A stretch of DNA of 64,000 nt from Welwitschia mirabilis (GCA_051453625.1 JBOZIK010000001.1:36798763-36862762), one strand, 5' to 3'. Counted from the stretch's first letter, positions 47,995-59,720 are shown. The notes: generated by a model from the sequence alone, not told the origin. Program-made: numbers and translations.

Positions 47995-48066
47995 ACATTA
48001 ATATTCCCCTATCATATGGTAAAAAGCCTAGCATATCTAATCATATGCTTCTTGATGGAAATGGGA
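47995..48066 (+). CDS. Candidate 72-nt internal exon
   Basis: Bounded by tttgcag and gtaagt. In phase 1 it reads INIPLSYGKKPSISNHMLL then DGNG without stops. It is 72 bases long, so it would preserve the frame. It may belong with 45805-46425 and 48221-48292. Not supported by homology. Confidence 0.35.
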
Positions 48067-48220
48067 GTAAGTCTTACTACTTCAGAATGTTATCAACAGA
48101 AATGTAGTTGTGTTCTAATCTTTATTATTTTCTACTTACGATGAAACACTAGTGTCTCTACCAAATAATATTATATTTATTATTGCTATTTTTACCATTT
48201 TTTATTCCCCTATTTTTTAG

Positions 48221-48292
48221 ATATCTTCTATAAGAAAAAAGCTTCAAATACTCTAGATAATTTTTGCTTATTCCCTTTATCATCAATTCAAG
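48221..48292 (+). CDS. Candidate second 72-nt internal exon
   Basis: Bounded by attttttag and gtatgag. In the phase left by the previous exon it reads NIFYKKKASNTLDNFCLFPL then SSIQ, with no stop. It has the same length and phase as the preceding candidate exon. Product unknown; splice sites are predicted by eye only. Confidence 0.35.
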
Positions 48293-49989
48293 GTATGAGA
48301 TTTTCTTTCCTTTTTTCCTCTTTATTAGCTAAATGTAGAATATAAGAGAGAAATATTACTTAAAATGAAAGTAGCAGAGGTCATGATCCATTCCAAACAA
48401 AGTAAAATAGCCCTTCTATAAGTAAGGTCTCAAACACTTCATCTTTATGCATGCCAGCGCATTTCTTTGATGCCACCAAAATGTTAAAAAAAAAAAAAAA
48501 AGTTCATGGCTAAACATAAAACTACCTTAGTCTTTGAGATCTGGCTTTCCACGTAGGTCTTTTTCTTGCTCTTACACCTTACAAGACTATGTTTATCATT
48601 TTGATAAGTGGTGAGGTCATTTTTCCTACTATCAAGAATGAATTTCAATTTGACTAACCTTTCTTAAATGCACTCTCTGATTACATAGACTAGCCTTTCA
48701 AACTACCTGTGACATCTTTCATCACTAACTCACACCATTGATTTATAATGCTAACCATCACTTTTGCCATATGATGCCCATCACAATGGCCAGTGCAGCC
48801 CAGTGCAACATTTATGTAGCTCTTTCCACCTTTTGCTGCTATGTTATATATTTGAAACCATGGCAGCAGATACATACATGTGTAGATTTAATGGTAATAG
48901 TATGAGAAACATAGGTTCTTATGCCCTTTTTAGCCACTCCTTATACACCTTACATCTCTATTACCATCTGCACTCTAATTTCTATCAAAAAATCCCTTCA
49001 CCTTCCCTACAAACTCATCCTCCTTGTTTGACCCTTTTTTTTCAAATTATGATGACCTCACCATGTCTATTTAGTGGGTTCATTATGTCTTTCTCTCATA
49101 GTAGGTCCTTCTCTTGTAGCACATTCTTCCCAGCTACTTAACAGCTAGTTAGCATTTCCATTACACACAGGTAACAAGGATGATTATTGGCCATGGTGTA
49201 AATGATGCTATTGTTCTCTACTACACTTCCACTAGCATCCTAGTTGCTAATAACAATGCAGTGCCCTCTACATTATTCCTCTCTCAACCCACTATATGTC
49301 AACCCTCATAGCCCACTGTGCAGTGTCTACTAACTTTACTTTCTCGATGGGTCTTCAATCCTATCATCATGATTAGCAAGAAGGTAATAAATGAAAGGGG
49401 AAAAAAAGGGAAATATTCAGCATGTAAATAGAGGTAAAAGTGAAGAAAAAAGTGAACATTCATAACAAAAGAAGGCAACGAATTTTAAACTTGGGTGGCA
49501 TAAAGACAAGGGAAGAGGCATCAAAGACACCTTAGTTGAATGGCACTTTCACTTAGAGACAAGACCAGTACAGCTGCAGTAGAGTAAGACAAGAGGCAAT
49601 AGAGCAAAAAATGAAAACAAAAATAGAAAAGACCAAGGCAAATACAAAAAGCAATATTAGGTGACTGAAACTGATGGAGATGGCATTACTGCTATTATCA
49701 ACACCCACAAGCTCAATCTGGTAATCAAGAACTAATCTTCATAATTTTGTCCTATTTTTCAACTTAAGGGAGGACATGCCCCCCACCCGAAGGGCTGTCT
49801 ATAAAAAAGTCTGTGTTTCCTTCCTTTTTATCTGTTTTGATACCAATTTGCAAAACCTAAAAAACTATTTTTACTTTGTGCTTTTTGAATGCCAAGGTTG
49901 TGTAGTCTAGTAGTGAGTGTGTACAAAGAAAGAATGTGCCTCTTCCTAAGTTTAATATAATAAACTTTTGTTGTAATTTTTTCCCTTAA
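48293..49989. other. CACTA interior, unassigned
   Basis: Includes an A16 run at about 48486-48501 and small frames on both strands (48690-48875 minus, 48764-49141 plus) that overlap and show no domain. Confidence 0.3.
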
Positions 49990-50215
49990 ATTGTACCTTT
50001 TAAAGCATTTATCTCATAAAATACCTCCAAAAGCTTTTGAGGCATTCATTTGGTAAAACGCCTCAAAAGATCTTTTAAGGCGTTTTTATTTAAATGCCTT
50101 AGAAATACCTTAAAAGCATGTAGACTTTTAAGATCATGCTATTTAAGGCATTTTGTGAAGAAATTACTTAAAAGTATTTAAGGCATTTTACAAACAACTT
50201 AGAAGCCTATAAATC
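49990..50215. repeat. Right subterminal repeat array
   Basis: Multiple aaggcattt, aaggcgttt, aaatgcctt and aaaacgcct words in both orientations, the counterpart of 40600-40830. The array ends at the inverted terminal sequence. Confidence 0.75.
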
Positions 50216-50233
50216 TTTTATTGATCATTAGTT

Positions 50234-51130
50234 AACAAAAGCAGCAACATCTAGAAACTAAGTGTTAGACTCATCATGATGATTTATACCTAATGCGAGA
50301 TGAAAAAGACCCTTTCTAATACTACATGACATATTTTGTAATCACTCATCTAATACTATAATTCAAACATTTATAATCATTTTCCATTTCATGCTTGTTT
50401 ATAAAAAGGCCTTGAGCCCTCATTTGTAACATCCTTTCCTTTGGTGAAGTAATAGAATCCTTGAAGCATTAAGTCAATATAACCTTTTGAATACTTTCTT
50501 TGTAAGTTAGCTTACTTCAAGGATAGCTAGAGAAGCCCTTATCAGCTTCCTTCTTCTACTGAAGACATTTGTGTTTTTTATTCATATAAGTAGTTGATTT
50601 ATTTTGATTTCAAGTTGCAAATAACTCTTTACTTGTAATGCTTAAGTAAGAACTAAGTTATCAAGCTATATTATTATCTAAGTGAATTCCTTAGTTAATT
50701 GATTTAAGTCTTTTTTATTTGATGGATTCTAAGTACTTTAAGTCCTTACTTTCCATTCTTATTTAAGGTCTATTAAGGATCAAGTAATTTTTAAGGTCTA
50801 TTTAAGGTTTATTTGATGAGATTATATCACTATAACCTAATCCATTACCACTTGATAACTTAAGTATGTTTTATAAATTTGCAAGATATCTTTGGATAGA
50901 AGAAGTGTTGGATGATGAAGTGAGTTGAACCTTAGAGCTAGTTTACTTTTCTACCTCTTTAGATAAAGTTTAAACAAAATTTTTTACTTGTCTCTTTTCT
51001 TCTTTCTTTAATTATAATTGTAATACTATTAGAAACTTGTATAATTTCTATGAAGTTCACTGTAATTATTTGTGTGAAAGAATAATACTAGGTTCTCATA
51101 TAGTTTATTTTGGTTTATTCTAGTACATGG
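50234..51130 (+). repeat. Repeat A, second part
   Basis: Continues repeat A beyond the CACTA-like element. It aligns with 55680-56320 of repeat B (aaaagcag-aacatc/aaaagcaaaggctacatc, aaaggccttgagcc/catggccttaatc, gaatccttgaagca/aaattccttaaagca, aagtgaattcctta/gagtgaattcttta), and its final 300 bases align with fragment C at 29255-29590. Confidence 0.7.
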
Positions 51131-51312
51131 AAATATTTTTCTACTTTAATGATGTATCTTTTTTTTAAGCATTTATGGATAAAATAGTTTTTAATTAGAC
51201 TAATGAACTAATGACCTCTCTTATGTGTATTATAAAATTATATAATAAGTATAATTAAAAAAATAATATCTCTTCTATAAAAGAACATTTGAATCTTTGA
51301 TCATTATTGTTG

Positions 51313-51317
51313 GGTTT
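51313..51317 (+). repeat. 5-bp target duplication, left
   Basis: ggttt before TGTTGCG; identical to 53789-53793. Confidence 0.85.
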
Positions 51318-51968
51318 TGTTGCGACGCCAACTTAAGTGTATTTGATAAGGTATTTTGCGTTGTTTTGCAGATAAACTAATAGATAAATGCTCAGTTTCT
51401 ATGATAACTGAGAATCTAGGAGCACAAGATAAAAACATGCAGTTTATCAGATAATTCACAAAGATTTTCTATAGATATGGATAAATTGTATTTTCAAATG
51501 ATTATTCCTGCAAACAACCTGATATCACACTGACAAAGAATGAGTAGAAGACAAAGAATGAGTAGAAGACTATCATCCCCCATGTCATCCAGACGACAGT
51601 CAGGACGACAATCCTAATTGGACATATAACAGACTTAATTCCATATAACTTGCAGATTGAACTGAACATCTTCTCGTTAGACTCCATTATCCATCTCATT
51701 GTCCAGACGACACTAGTGGACAACATTTTTAGAACCAGTTGACAGGACTTCGCATACAGATCATAGATAGTTAAACTAGAAGCAAACTAGATAACTCATT
51801 GTAAAACTCTATTGTCTCCTCCATCATTCGGACAACCACCTAGATGACACTGTTACCCCACACTTTCATAGATTGTATTCCTGAGTTGTTGCTTGTTAAT
51901 TGTGAGTTTCCCTTTCATGTTAGCTATAGTTTCTTTTATGCTTTTCTGTTAGTCCCTTTTCCCTTTCT

Positions 51969-52300
51969 NNNNNNNNNNNNNNNNNNNNNNNNNNNNNNNN
52001 NNNNNNNNNNNNNNNNNNNNNNNNNNNNNNNNNNNNNNNNNNNNNNNNNNNNNNNNNNNNNNNNNNNNNNNNNNNNNNNNNNNNNNNNNNNNNNNNNNNN
52101 NNNNNNNNNNNNNNNNNNNNNNNNNNNNNNNNNNNNNNNNNNNNNNNNNNNNNNNNNNNNNNNNNNNNNNNNNNNNNNNNNNNNNNNNNNNNNNNNNNNN
52201 NNNNNNNNNNNNNNNNNNNNNNNNNNNNNNNNNNNNNNNNNNNNNNNNNNNNNNNNNNNNNNNNNNNNNNNNNNNNNNNNNNNNNNNNNNNNNNNNNNNN
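51969..52300. other. Assembly gap (332 N)
   Basis: Gap between tandem units 1 and 2 of the solo LTR. Repeat collapse is a likely cause. Frames across it are artefacts. Confidence 0.99.
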
Positions 52301-52627
52301 GACGAGTAGAATAATGTCATCCCCTATGTCGTCCAGACAACAGATCACAGACTTAATTCGACAACCTTAGTTTGACAGATCATAGACTTAATTCTAGATA
52401 GCTTGCAGTTGAAGTAAACATCTTATCATCAGAGTTCATCGTCCACCTCATCATCCAGATAACACTAGTGGACGACATCTCCAATTTCAGTCGACAACAG
52501 TTTGCATGAAGATCAGAGAGAGTTAAACTGGAAGCAAACTAGATAACTCATTGTAAATCCCTGTCGTTTCCTCAATCGTCCAGAGGACCACCTGGACGAC
52601 ACTGTCCTCTAATACTTTTACACATTA

Positions 52628-52727
52628 NNNNNNNNNNNNNNNNNNNNNNNNNNNNNNNNNNNNNNNNNNNNNNNNNNNNNNNNNNNNNNNNNNNNNNNNN
52701 NNNNNNNNNNNNNNNNNNNNNNNNNNN
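52628..52727. other. Assembly gap (100 N)
   Basis: Placeholder-size gap between tandem units 2 and 3. Confidence 0.99.
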
Positions 52728-53221
52728 GAAGATTTCCTATAGATATAGATAAATTGTATTTTCAGATGATTATTCCAGCAAACAACCAGATATCACACTG
52801 ACAACGGATGATTAGAAGACTGTCGTCTCCTATGTCATCCAGACGACAGCCAGGACGACAACCCTAGTTCGACAGAAGACACACTTAATTTTAGATAGCT
52901 TGCAGATGAAGTGAAGTTCTTATCATCAGAGTCCATCATCCACCTCATTGTCCAGACGACTCTAGTGGACGACATCTCCAGAATCAGTCGACAACAGTTT
53001 GCATGCAGATTACAGATAGATGAAGTGGAAGCAAATTAAGATAACTCATTGTAAAACCCTGTCGTCTCCTCCATCGTCTGGATGACCAACTGGACGACAC
53101 TCCCCTCTGATACTTTTACACATTGTATTTCTGAGTTGTCACCAGTTATTTGTGACTTTCCCTTTCTTCATAGTTAGAGTTTATCTTATACTTTTCTGTT
53201 AGTCTCTTTATCCTTTTCGCC

Positions 53222-53229
53222 TATAAATA
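53222..53229 (+). promoter_or_regulatory. TATA box of solo LTR
   Basis: TATAAATA followed by a C-rich stretch, at the same relative place as in the G2 LTR. About 145 bases downstream is the block shared with G2. Confidence 0.65.
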
Positions 53230-53788
53230 AAGGTCTCCCCCTCGATCCCTAATCATCTTCAATAGTACCTGACTTTCTCATGACAGGAGATCTTGGGACC
53301 GGAGAACCATCTAGTAATCCAGAGAAACGTTACCTTGGTGTTGGGCAGCGTATCCTCCATTGAGGAACGACTACTTTGTGATACAGATGTTATTTTATCT
53401 TTAATATGAATTTCTCTTAATAATTGCAGGAACTTATCCCTCATAGTTTATATTGTTTTAGATTCATGACAGGTTTCTCTATTTATATAGATTATGAGGG
53501 TAGCCTTCGTTAAGGTTGAGCTTAGCTAGATTAGGTGCATTACTATTTACTTTTATAGATTAGTCTTGCATTGCTTTTCTATTTCATGCATTGCAATTTT
53601 AATTTAATAGATTAAAGTTACACATTTCATTTCTGAAATCAACTCTTTATTGTCCATACCATTGGCCTTCGATAGAATTACGACATTCGAATCACTCCGT
53701 CTATACTAGCGTGTCGTATTTTGCATCTTATTATAATTAACAGGATTGAAATTAAACATGAACTATTGCACAAATACACACCGCAACA

Positions 53789-53793
53789 GGTTT
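53789..53793 (+). repeat. 5-bp target duplication, right
   Basis: ggttt after CGCAACA. Confidence 0.85.
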
Positions 53794-56320
53794 ATTTAAT
53801 TGCATCTAGCTATGGACACTCACTCACAATGTAGCTCTAATGATTAATTTATAGTAGATTTAACTACAGTAGAGTTATAAATGCTCATTTTTAATGGAGC
53901 ACTAACTTATCTATTTACAACATGTTTAACTTTATTAGAAGAAGGTGCCACAACATTGAATTCTTAATATGGTCAAATGCTTAAAAGATATCACTTATGA
54001 TTGTAAAAGGATAAGATTGGAAAAGAACTTAAGATGGGAGTGGATACTTTTTTTGAATTACTTATTTTAACATTTGGTACTTAAGATCTTTTACTACTCT
54101 TGATTAGTATGAATTTAATTTATCAATGCCTTACCTTATTTTAACTTAGATCCATAATTAAATAAACTTTTTTGGTTCATTACTTTAGTTTTGTAGTTTT
54201 ATTTATTCATATCATACATGGTAGAGTAATAGTTGAATTTTTATTTCCATCCATTTACCATTTCATACCATATGCATTTATCCTTTCATATCTATGAGAA
54301 GTATACTTAAAGGTATATTTGTATGTGTTGTGATGAAACATTCCCTTCCATAAATTAGACTAAGACTTAGATAGTTTAAAATATCATTAGGACTAAAAGG
54401 CTCTAATTTTACTAAATTTTTATTATAAGACTTCCTGTCATTTCATCAGTTTACCCATTACACTTCTGTAACCATCACATCATCACCTATTCATCATTCG
54501 AAATCCATAATCATCTACCATATAAAACAAGTTAGGCCATGAGACCTTATAGGTGTCATCATCCATTTCCTTCTATTCATCTCATGCTTCTTTACATAGA
54601 TTCTTATTTTGATCCAAATCATCTTAGATTGTTTACAAGTCATTATCTTTCACAAAAACATACTATGAGTTGGTTTTCATCCATTTTTCATCTCATTTTA
54701 GCACTCCTTTCGTTATCTTTATTTTCATTTTTTTTTTAATTTCTACCCCTTTTTCCTATTAACTTTTTATCTTTCTTCTTTCTTCCTTTACTCTATAATA
54801 ATCATTTGTGAAAACTTAATACTTAGAAATTACTCATGAAATTCCCTTCCACTACATGCATATTTAACATGTTCTCTTTTTTCCCTTTGCATTATAGATT
54901 ATTTTATTTCTTTGCATATTTATCTTTTCTAATAAAATGACACTTCATGAATAATGCATTCTAAAGATGTGATAACATGTTCTCAAAATTATATTAAATT
55001 TTTCGATTTTCTAAAATTTAAGAACACAGTTTAGTTGCTATTAAGGGATATGACATTTATTTTTCATAGAATTTTTTTGAATTTTGATGCCTTATTTTTT
55101 AAAATTGGTTGAAAATTTTTAAAATATATATCATTTTCTATATTTGGGTATTTTTCCTTAAATAACATTTTCTTGTTAATAATTGTTTATCAACATTTTC
55201 CTAAAAATCTAGTAAAAGTTTAGTTAGGAGGTGTGTTAACATGCAAAAATTGATTTTCAGACCAAGTATATTTGATCAATATACTTAGATGAAGATATTA
55301 AAATAATCATTTTATCATAAAATTATGTCTTATACCCTTTTTTATATGATTTGTAAATCAATGCATTTTCTATAACAATTTTAGGTAATTTGATGCATTC
55401 TACAAGACATACTGAATTTGAAGACAATCAAGTAAAAAGTGTCAGTGCTACCATTGTAACCACTAGCACCACCAGTTCTTTAGAGAAAAATAATGCAAAT
55501 ACTACATTATAAACTTGTCATGTCAAATTAATTACATTCTACTTGAGGTCTTAGTTAGAAATTAAATCAGAAATAACCATCAAATTTAATAACATATGGT
55601 GAAGGCATAAAATAAAACGTGGTTGTGACATTGGTAGTGACAAGTATGATGACATCAGAAGACATATGGCAATCACACCAGATGATAAAAGCAAAGGCTA
55701 CATCATCACTACTTTCATAAGAAAACAAAGATTTTCCTTAAAGCTCATAACAAAAATTATAACCTTTCAAATTATAATAGTCCATAGTGTAATCCTTTTA
55801 ATTCTAACCACTACCAACCACTATAAGCCAAAGGCTTTTAACCACTTATACTTTCATACATGCCTATAACATGGCCTTAATCTTTCATTGTAAAAGATAT
55901 TTGGTTAGGCAAACATAGTCAAAATTCCTTAAAGCATCATGTCAACATGGCTTTCTAAGCACCTCCTTTGAGAGTGAACTTATTTTGAGTCTAGTTCAAG
56001 GAGTCTATATTAACTTTATCTTTTTACTTTGATGTAATGTATTTTTTGTTTTATCATTAAGTTAGTTATTCATTCTTCAATTTGTTATATGCATAACTTG
56101 TACTTTTAATCCTTAAGTGAGACTACATTATCAAGTTTTTTCAATGCTGAGTGAATTCTTTAAGTTAGCATATTGGTTATAGTTTCTTTCATTCACTATA
56201 TTTTAAGTGCAATTATCCTTATTTTTCATGCTTATACATGGATATGGAGAATCAAAGTGACTATCAAATTTATCAATAGTTATGTGATCACCCCAAGCCA
56301 TTGTGACTTGATAATTTTAT

Positions 56321-57837
56321 TTTGTTTTAGTAAAGTTATATGATATTATTGTAGTAAAGGTATGTTATTAGATAATTCAAGCTAGACTTTTAAAGCTTTT
56401 TGGTTTCCTTACTTTACCAATTAATGTTTATCTCAATCTCAACTCCTAATTTTTAATTGTTTTAATTTTATTATAAGAGTGATAATCTTATGTTACAATC
56501 TGGGAAGTGTTTGCCACTAACCTCTTCTCTGATAAGCACATATTCTCCACCTAATTTTTAAGCATCTAAAGAAAGTCAATCATAGAATTGTTCCTCTACC
56601 TCATGTTAAGCCATACAGTATAAATCAAATTATATAAATCTTAAGTGGGGAAGACTATTCACATTATGGAGGACAATGTGAAATGAAGCGAGCAGCATGG
56701 CTACACTTAAAGTCCCACATAAAGTCTATTACCTTAAAGTGATAATGAGTGTAAACATCATTCAAGAAAGATGGATGTGTGACCTATGTATGCAGTAGGC
56801 TAGAGAGAGATTGATACTCTTCTAATTGGTTCATCAATTCCTTAATCTTTAAATATAGGGCCTCCACCACTGATAATAACATGGTATGATACTTAATCTT
56901 ACTCATTAACTATAGGTTATGGAGCCATAAGTAGATGATGAGAAGGCTCTAGAGATTAATGAGTGACTAGTAGACTCTAACTTAGAGGCTAAAAATTAAG
57001 GGTTGAATATGACATATCCTTCTAATCCATTAATGCATCAAACTCATTAAAAACCTTACTCTGTTGAGACTCAGAGAGAAACAGTAAATTCATAAATATG
57101 CCAATGGAAGGAATAGAAGAAAATGAGTTACTTATTACTACATAATTCTCCATTAGCTTGCATAAAAAAGGGTTCTCTAGAGGTTATGGATTAAACTCCA
57201 GATCATCCTAGACTACTGTTTCAAAGCATGGAATCTAAAACAAAATTAAAGATAAAACATTATGTAAAAATATCATACTAAGTAAAAATAATAATTAAAA
57301 AAGGTAAAAAAGAGAACCAAGATAATACCCATGAGGCCAATGTTGTTAAGAAAAGCTAAGGGTAGTTTCTTCTTCTTCTAGTTCCTTGGACACTAGATGG
57401 TTAATTGGAGCTTTCTTCCATTTTTGGCAAGAAGAGTCACATGATCCTGAAGTCTTAGTCGTCCACAAACAATAATAAATAGAAAAAAATTCATCAAAAA
57501 TACACTTATTATTCAAAATTTTAATACAATGATTTATACCTCATATTAAATAGAAAAAGTACCCTAAGATGTTCCTCTAGGTTGATAGTCCCAAAAACCT
57601 TCATCCTATAAAGATGAGAAAGAATAAGAATGAAGTAAGGATTAAGCAGGAATTTCGTAAGGAGGTAAAATCAAAGATGGATCTACATCTGAAGATCTAA
57701 AGGGTTATAGGTTACTAAAACCCATGAAAGATAGCTACAAACCCAAGAAGGATGTACATGCAAAAATACTTACCCCTATCATCATTTTGCTTCAAATGAG
57801 TCAACTGAGAAAGAGTGGTGGAACAGACGATAGAGGC
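56321..57837 (-). pseudogene. Degenerate minus-strand coding with coiled-coil piece
   Basis: At 56786-56870 the minus strand reads VVEALYLKIKELMNQLEEYQ, a leucine-spaced helix, in a frame otherwise full of stops. Charged text continues near 57360-57400. It may be the tail of the frame at 57838-58290. No family recognised. Its character recalls the extra ORF of G1, but no direct similarity was seen. Confidence 0.3.
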
Positions 57838-58290
57838 TCAATCCAAGAAAATTCCACTAACTAAAAATGGCAATAAATAAATTATATGAGTAGGGATTTC
57901 ACTCCACGCATGAAGGAAGGCCCTACCTGCAATCAATTTCTCAAACATTGCAAAATATGGGGTAGTGAAATTGGTAGTAGATAATCCATAGTAGTATGTA
58001 TCCACCTCCCACATGCATACAAAATTATCTAAGCAATTAGTCATGGAATAATGTAATTCTTTATCAGAGCAAGAGATCTTAGGAGAAACATAGTTACCTT
58101 GGCTTAATCTAAACACCAACCTTATACTTTCTTCTGAAACCTAGATCAATTCATATTGAGAATGGATGACAGTAGTTGTATAAGGATTGAAGGAAGAATT
58201 TAAAAAATCAAGAATAAAGAGAATAGTAGGATGGTGAAGTTGAAAGGAAGAAAAACCACATAAATCTATAAGTTTAGAAGAGAATATCCA
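57838..58290 (-). pseudogene. Minus-strand ORF of unknown function
   Basis: The open frame 58119-57838 gives MVFRLSQGNYVSPKISC, SMTNCLDNFVCMWEVDTYYY and FEKLIAGRAFLHAWSEIP. Upstream, the same frame continues with one stop through FNPYTTTVIHSQYELI and SEESIRLVFRLS. It looks like real but decayed protein sequence, about 150 residues. I do not recognise the family; plant retroelement accessory ORF is a guess from context. Confidence 0.35.
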
Positions 58291-58729
58291 CAAGAAATCC
58301 TGCTCTATAGATCATTGTTAAATTTCCAACTCAGTAGTCCTAACATTTGTAAATTCCAAGAAATGACAGGACAAATTCTTTGGGTCATACCTTGATATGA
58401 AGATGCTATAAGTGAAAGCATTGGGAAATAACTTGTATTTATAAATAATGTGAACAATAAAAGACCTACATAAAATATATAAAAATCACTAAAAAATAAT
58501 ATAAAGGTGTCACATGAAAGAACGATAGTAAAAGAGGAAAAAAGAGCTATCAATTAACTAGGAATCATGAGGAAAATGAGGTAAAAATGAGGGGTACATA
58601 GGGTATTTATAGTAGTTAACCAAGGGATAACTAAACCATAAGAGTAAAGTTAACTATAGTTAAACTAAAGTTAACTAACCTAGAGTTGAAGGAAGAAAAC
58701 TAAAGTTACCTCACAATACTAGGTCCCAT
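58291..58729. other. Unassigned sequence
   Basis: Short frames only. A small taactaaagttaac-type duplication occurs at 58640-58680. Confidence 0.3.
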
Positions 58730-59720
58730 GACAATAGCACATACTAGAGGGTTAATGTCATACTTAAGAGGTTGATGTCACACTCAGAAGTCCAATATCG
58801 CACTTAAGTACCGCATGTCACACTTTCCTCTTATGTACCTTTGACAAATTTCACTCTACTTTGGAATTAACTGTGCTCTTTTAGCCTATTTCATATTGAG
58901 GTCTTGACATCACACTTTAATCTTTAATGTCGTACCTAGGTATTCAACATTACACTTGGATGCCTGACATCGCACTTGCCTCCATAAGCTTCTGGCACCT
59001 CTTGCTCACTTTTGACATCATTCATTTTACTCTTGCCTACTATGTTAAAAGTCTTTGATGTTGCATTTGGATGTCCAATGTTATCCTTAAGTATCTAACA
59101 TCATACTTGTCCATGCAAGGCTCTAACACCTTGCATCAGTTATTCCAATCTAAATCAACACTATGATGAAGACTTTGACATTGCACTTAAATGCTTAATG
59201 TTGTACTTAGTTGTTTGACATTGCACTTAAGTACCCAATGTCATACTTGAACCCATAGCACTTCGGCACCTCTTGCAAGGTCCCAGCACTTCGCATGCCA
59301 TTAGGACATGATTCTTGGAGAAAGATTTGATGTCATACTTGAATGCTAGATATCACACTTGAGTGTTTGATGTCATACTTGCCTCTATAAGACTCCAAAA
59401 ATACCCACTTAACCTCAACATTAATCATGTTGCTTCAACTTGCATATGACAATAATCTCCGATATTGCACTGGGGTATCCCACATTACTTGAATGTTTGA
59501 CATTACACTTACTCCTGTAATATCTTGATACTTCTTGTTTAACTTTGGTAGTTACCACATCACCCATTCTCCCTCCATAATAAATCTATGAAGTTGCATA
59601 AGCATGTCTGATGTCACACTTGATTGTCCAACATTACACTTGAATACCCAATGTTGCACTTTGATTATGACACATATGTATCATTCAAGATCACACTTGG
59701 GACACTTAGTAACACACTTC
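58730..59720. repeat. Hierarchical minisatellite (about 22-bp units in about 140-bp blocks)
   Basis: More than 20 variants of tgatgtcacacttgaatgcc occur in seven groups starting near 58758, 58902, 59050, 59175, 59325, 59458 and 59592. Groups of three or four units are separated by spacers with text such as ccataagcttctggcacctc. Spacing between groups is about 125-150 bp. Confidence 0.85.

Larger units (their letters stand above)
40574..50233. mobile_element. CACTA-like DNA transposon, about 9.7 kb
   Basis: The left end reads aatataagaaaaataggctt. The right end, on the reverse strand, reads aataaaagatttataggctt, an inverted pair resembling the CACTA terminus that continues into ACAAGAAAAAAGGC-type sequence. 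Outermost bases are decayed (CAACA left; TAGTT right for TAGTG). Both ends continue into arrays of aaggcattt/aaatgcctt motifs, typical of CACTA subterminal repeats. Repeat B is uninterrupted at the homologous point (about 55672-55682). No transposase was recognised; it carries gene-like fragments instead. The 3-bp target duplication could not be confirmed. Confidence 0.65.
51463..53219 (+). repeat. About 500-bp tandem units in the solo LTR U3
   Basis: Unit 1 is 51463-51968, a partial unit 2 is 52301-52627, and unit 3 is 52728-53219. Each runs through tagataaattgtattttca (lost in unit 2 gap), cagacgacag, cttaatt-tagatagcttgcag, gacgacactagtggacgac, aagcaaactagataactcattgtaaa and ctggacgacac. 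Confidence 0.8.
51318..53788 (+). mobile_element. Solo LTR of a gypsy-type element
   Basis: Starts TGTTGCGACGCCAACTTAAG and ends ACACCGCAACA, perfect TGTTGCG...CGCAACA terminal inverted repeats, flanked by the exact duplication ggttt. There is no internal region or second LTR. The 3' part carries the 'ttggtgttggg...tatcctccattgag' block shared with the G2 LTRs, so it belongs to the same broad family, but it is twice as long because its 5' part is built of tandem units of about 500 bp. It retains many CpGs and is the youngest-looking retroelement piece in the window. Two N gaps fall in the tandem units. Confidence 0.85.
51131..56320 (+). repeat. Repeat B (interrupted by solo LTR)
   Basis: 51131-51317 and 53789-56320 together are colinear with repeat A minus its hAT-like and CACTA-like insertions. 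Divergence from A is substantial but the word order is unbroken. Similarity fades after about 56320, and the last 250 bases of A have no clear match here. Confidence 0.7.

Noticed and set aside
48764-49141. 125-codon plus-strand ORF
   Set aside because: Cys/His/Ser/Phe-rich text without a domain, overlapping an antisense ORF; no homology recognised.
51844-52348. ORFs of 123-156 codons
   Set aside because: They run through the 332-N gap; only short ends are real sequence, and these are LTR.
58730-59720. CRISPR-like array
   Set aside because: Repeats are degenerate, in direct groups without unique equal-length spacers, in a plant nuclear context.
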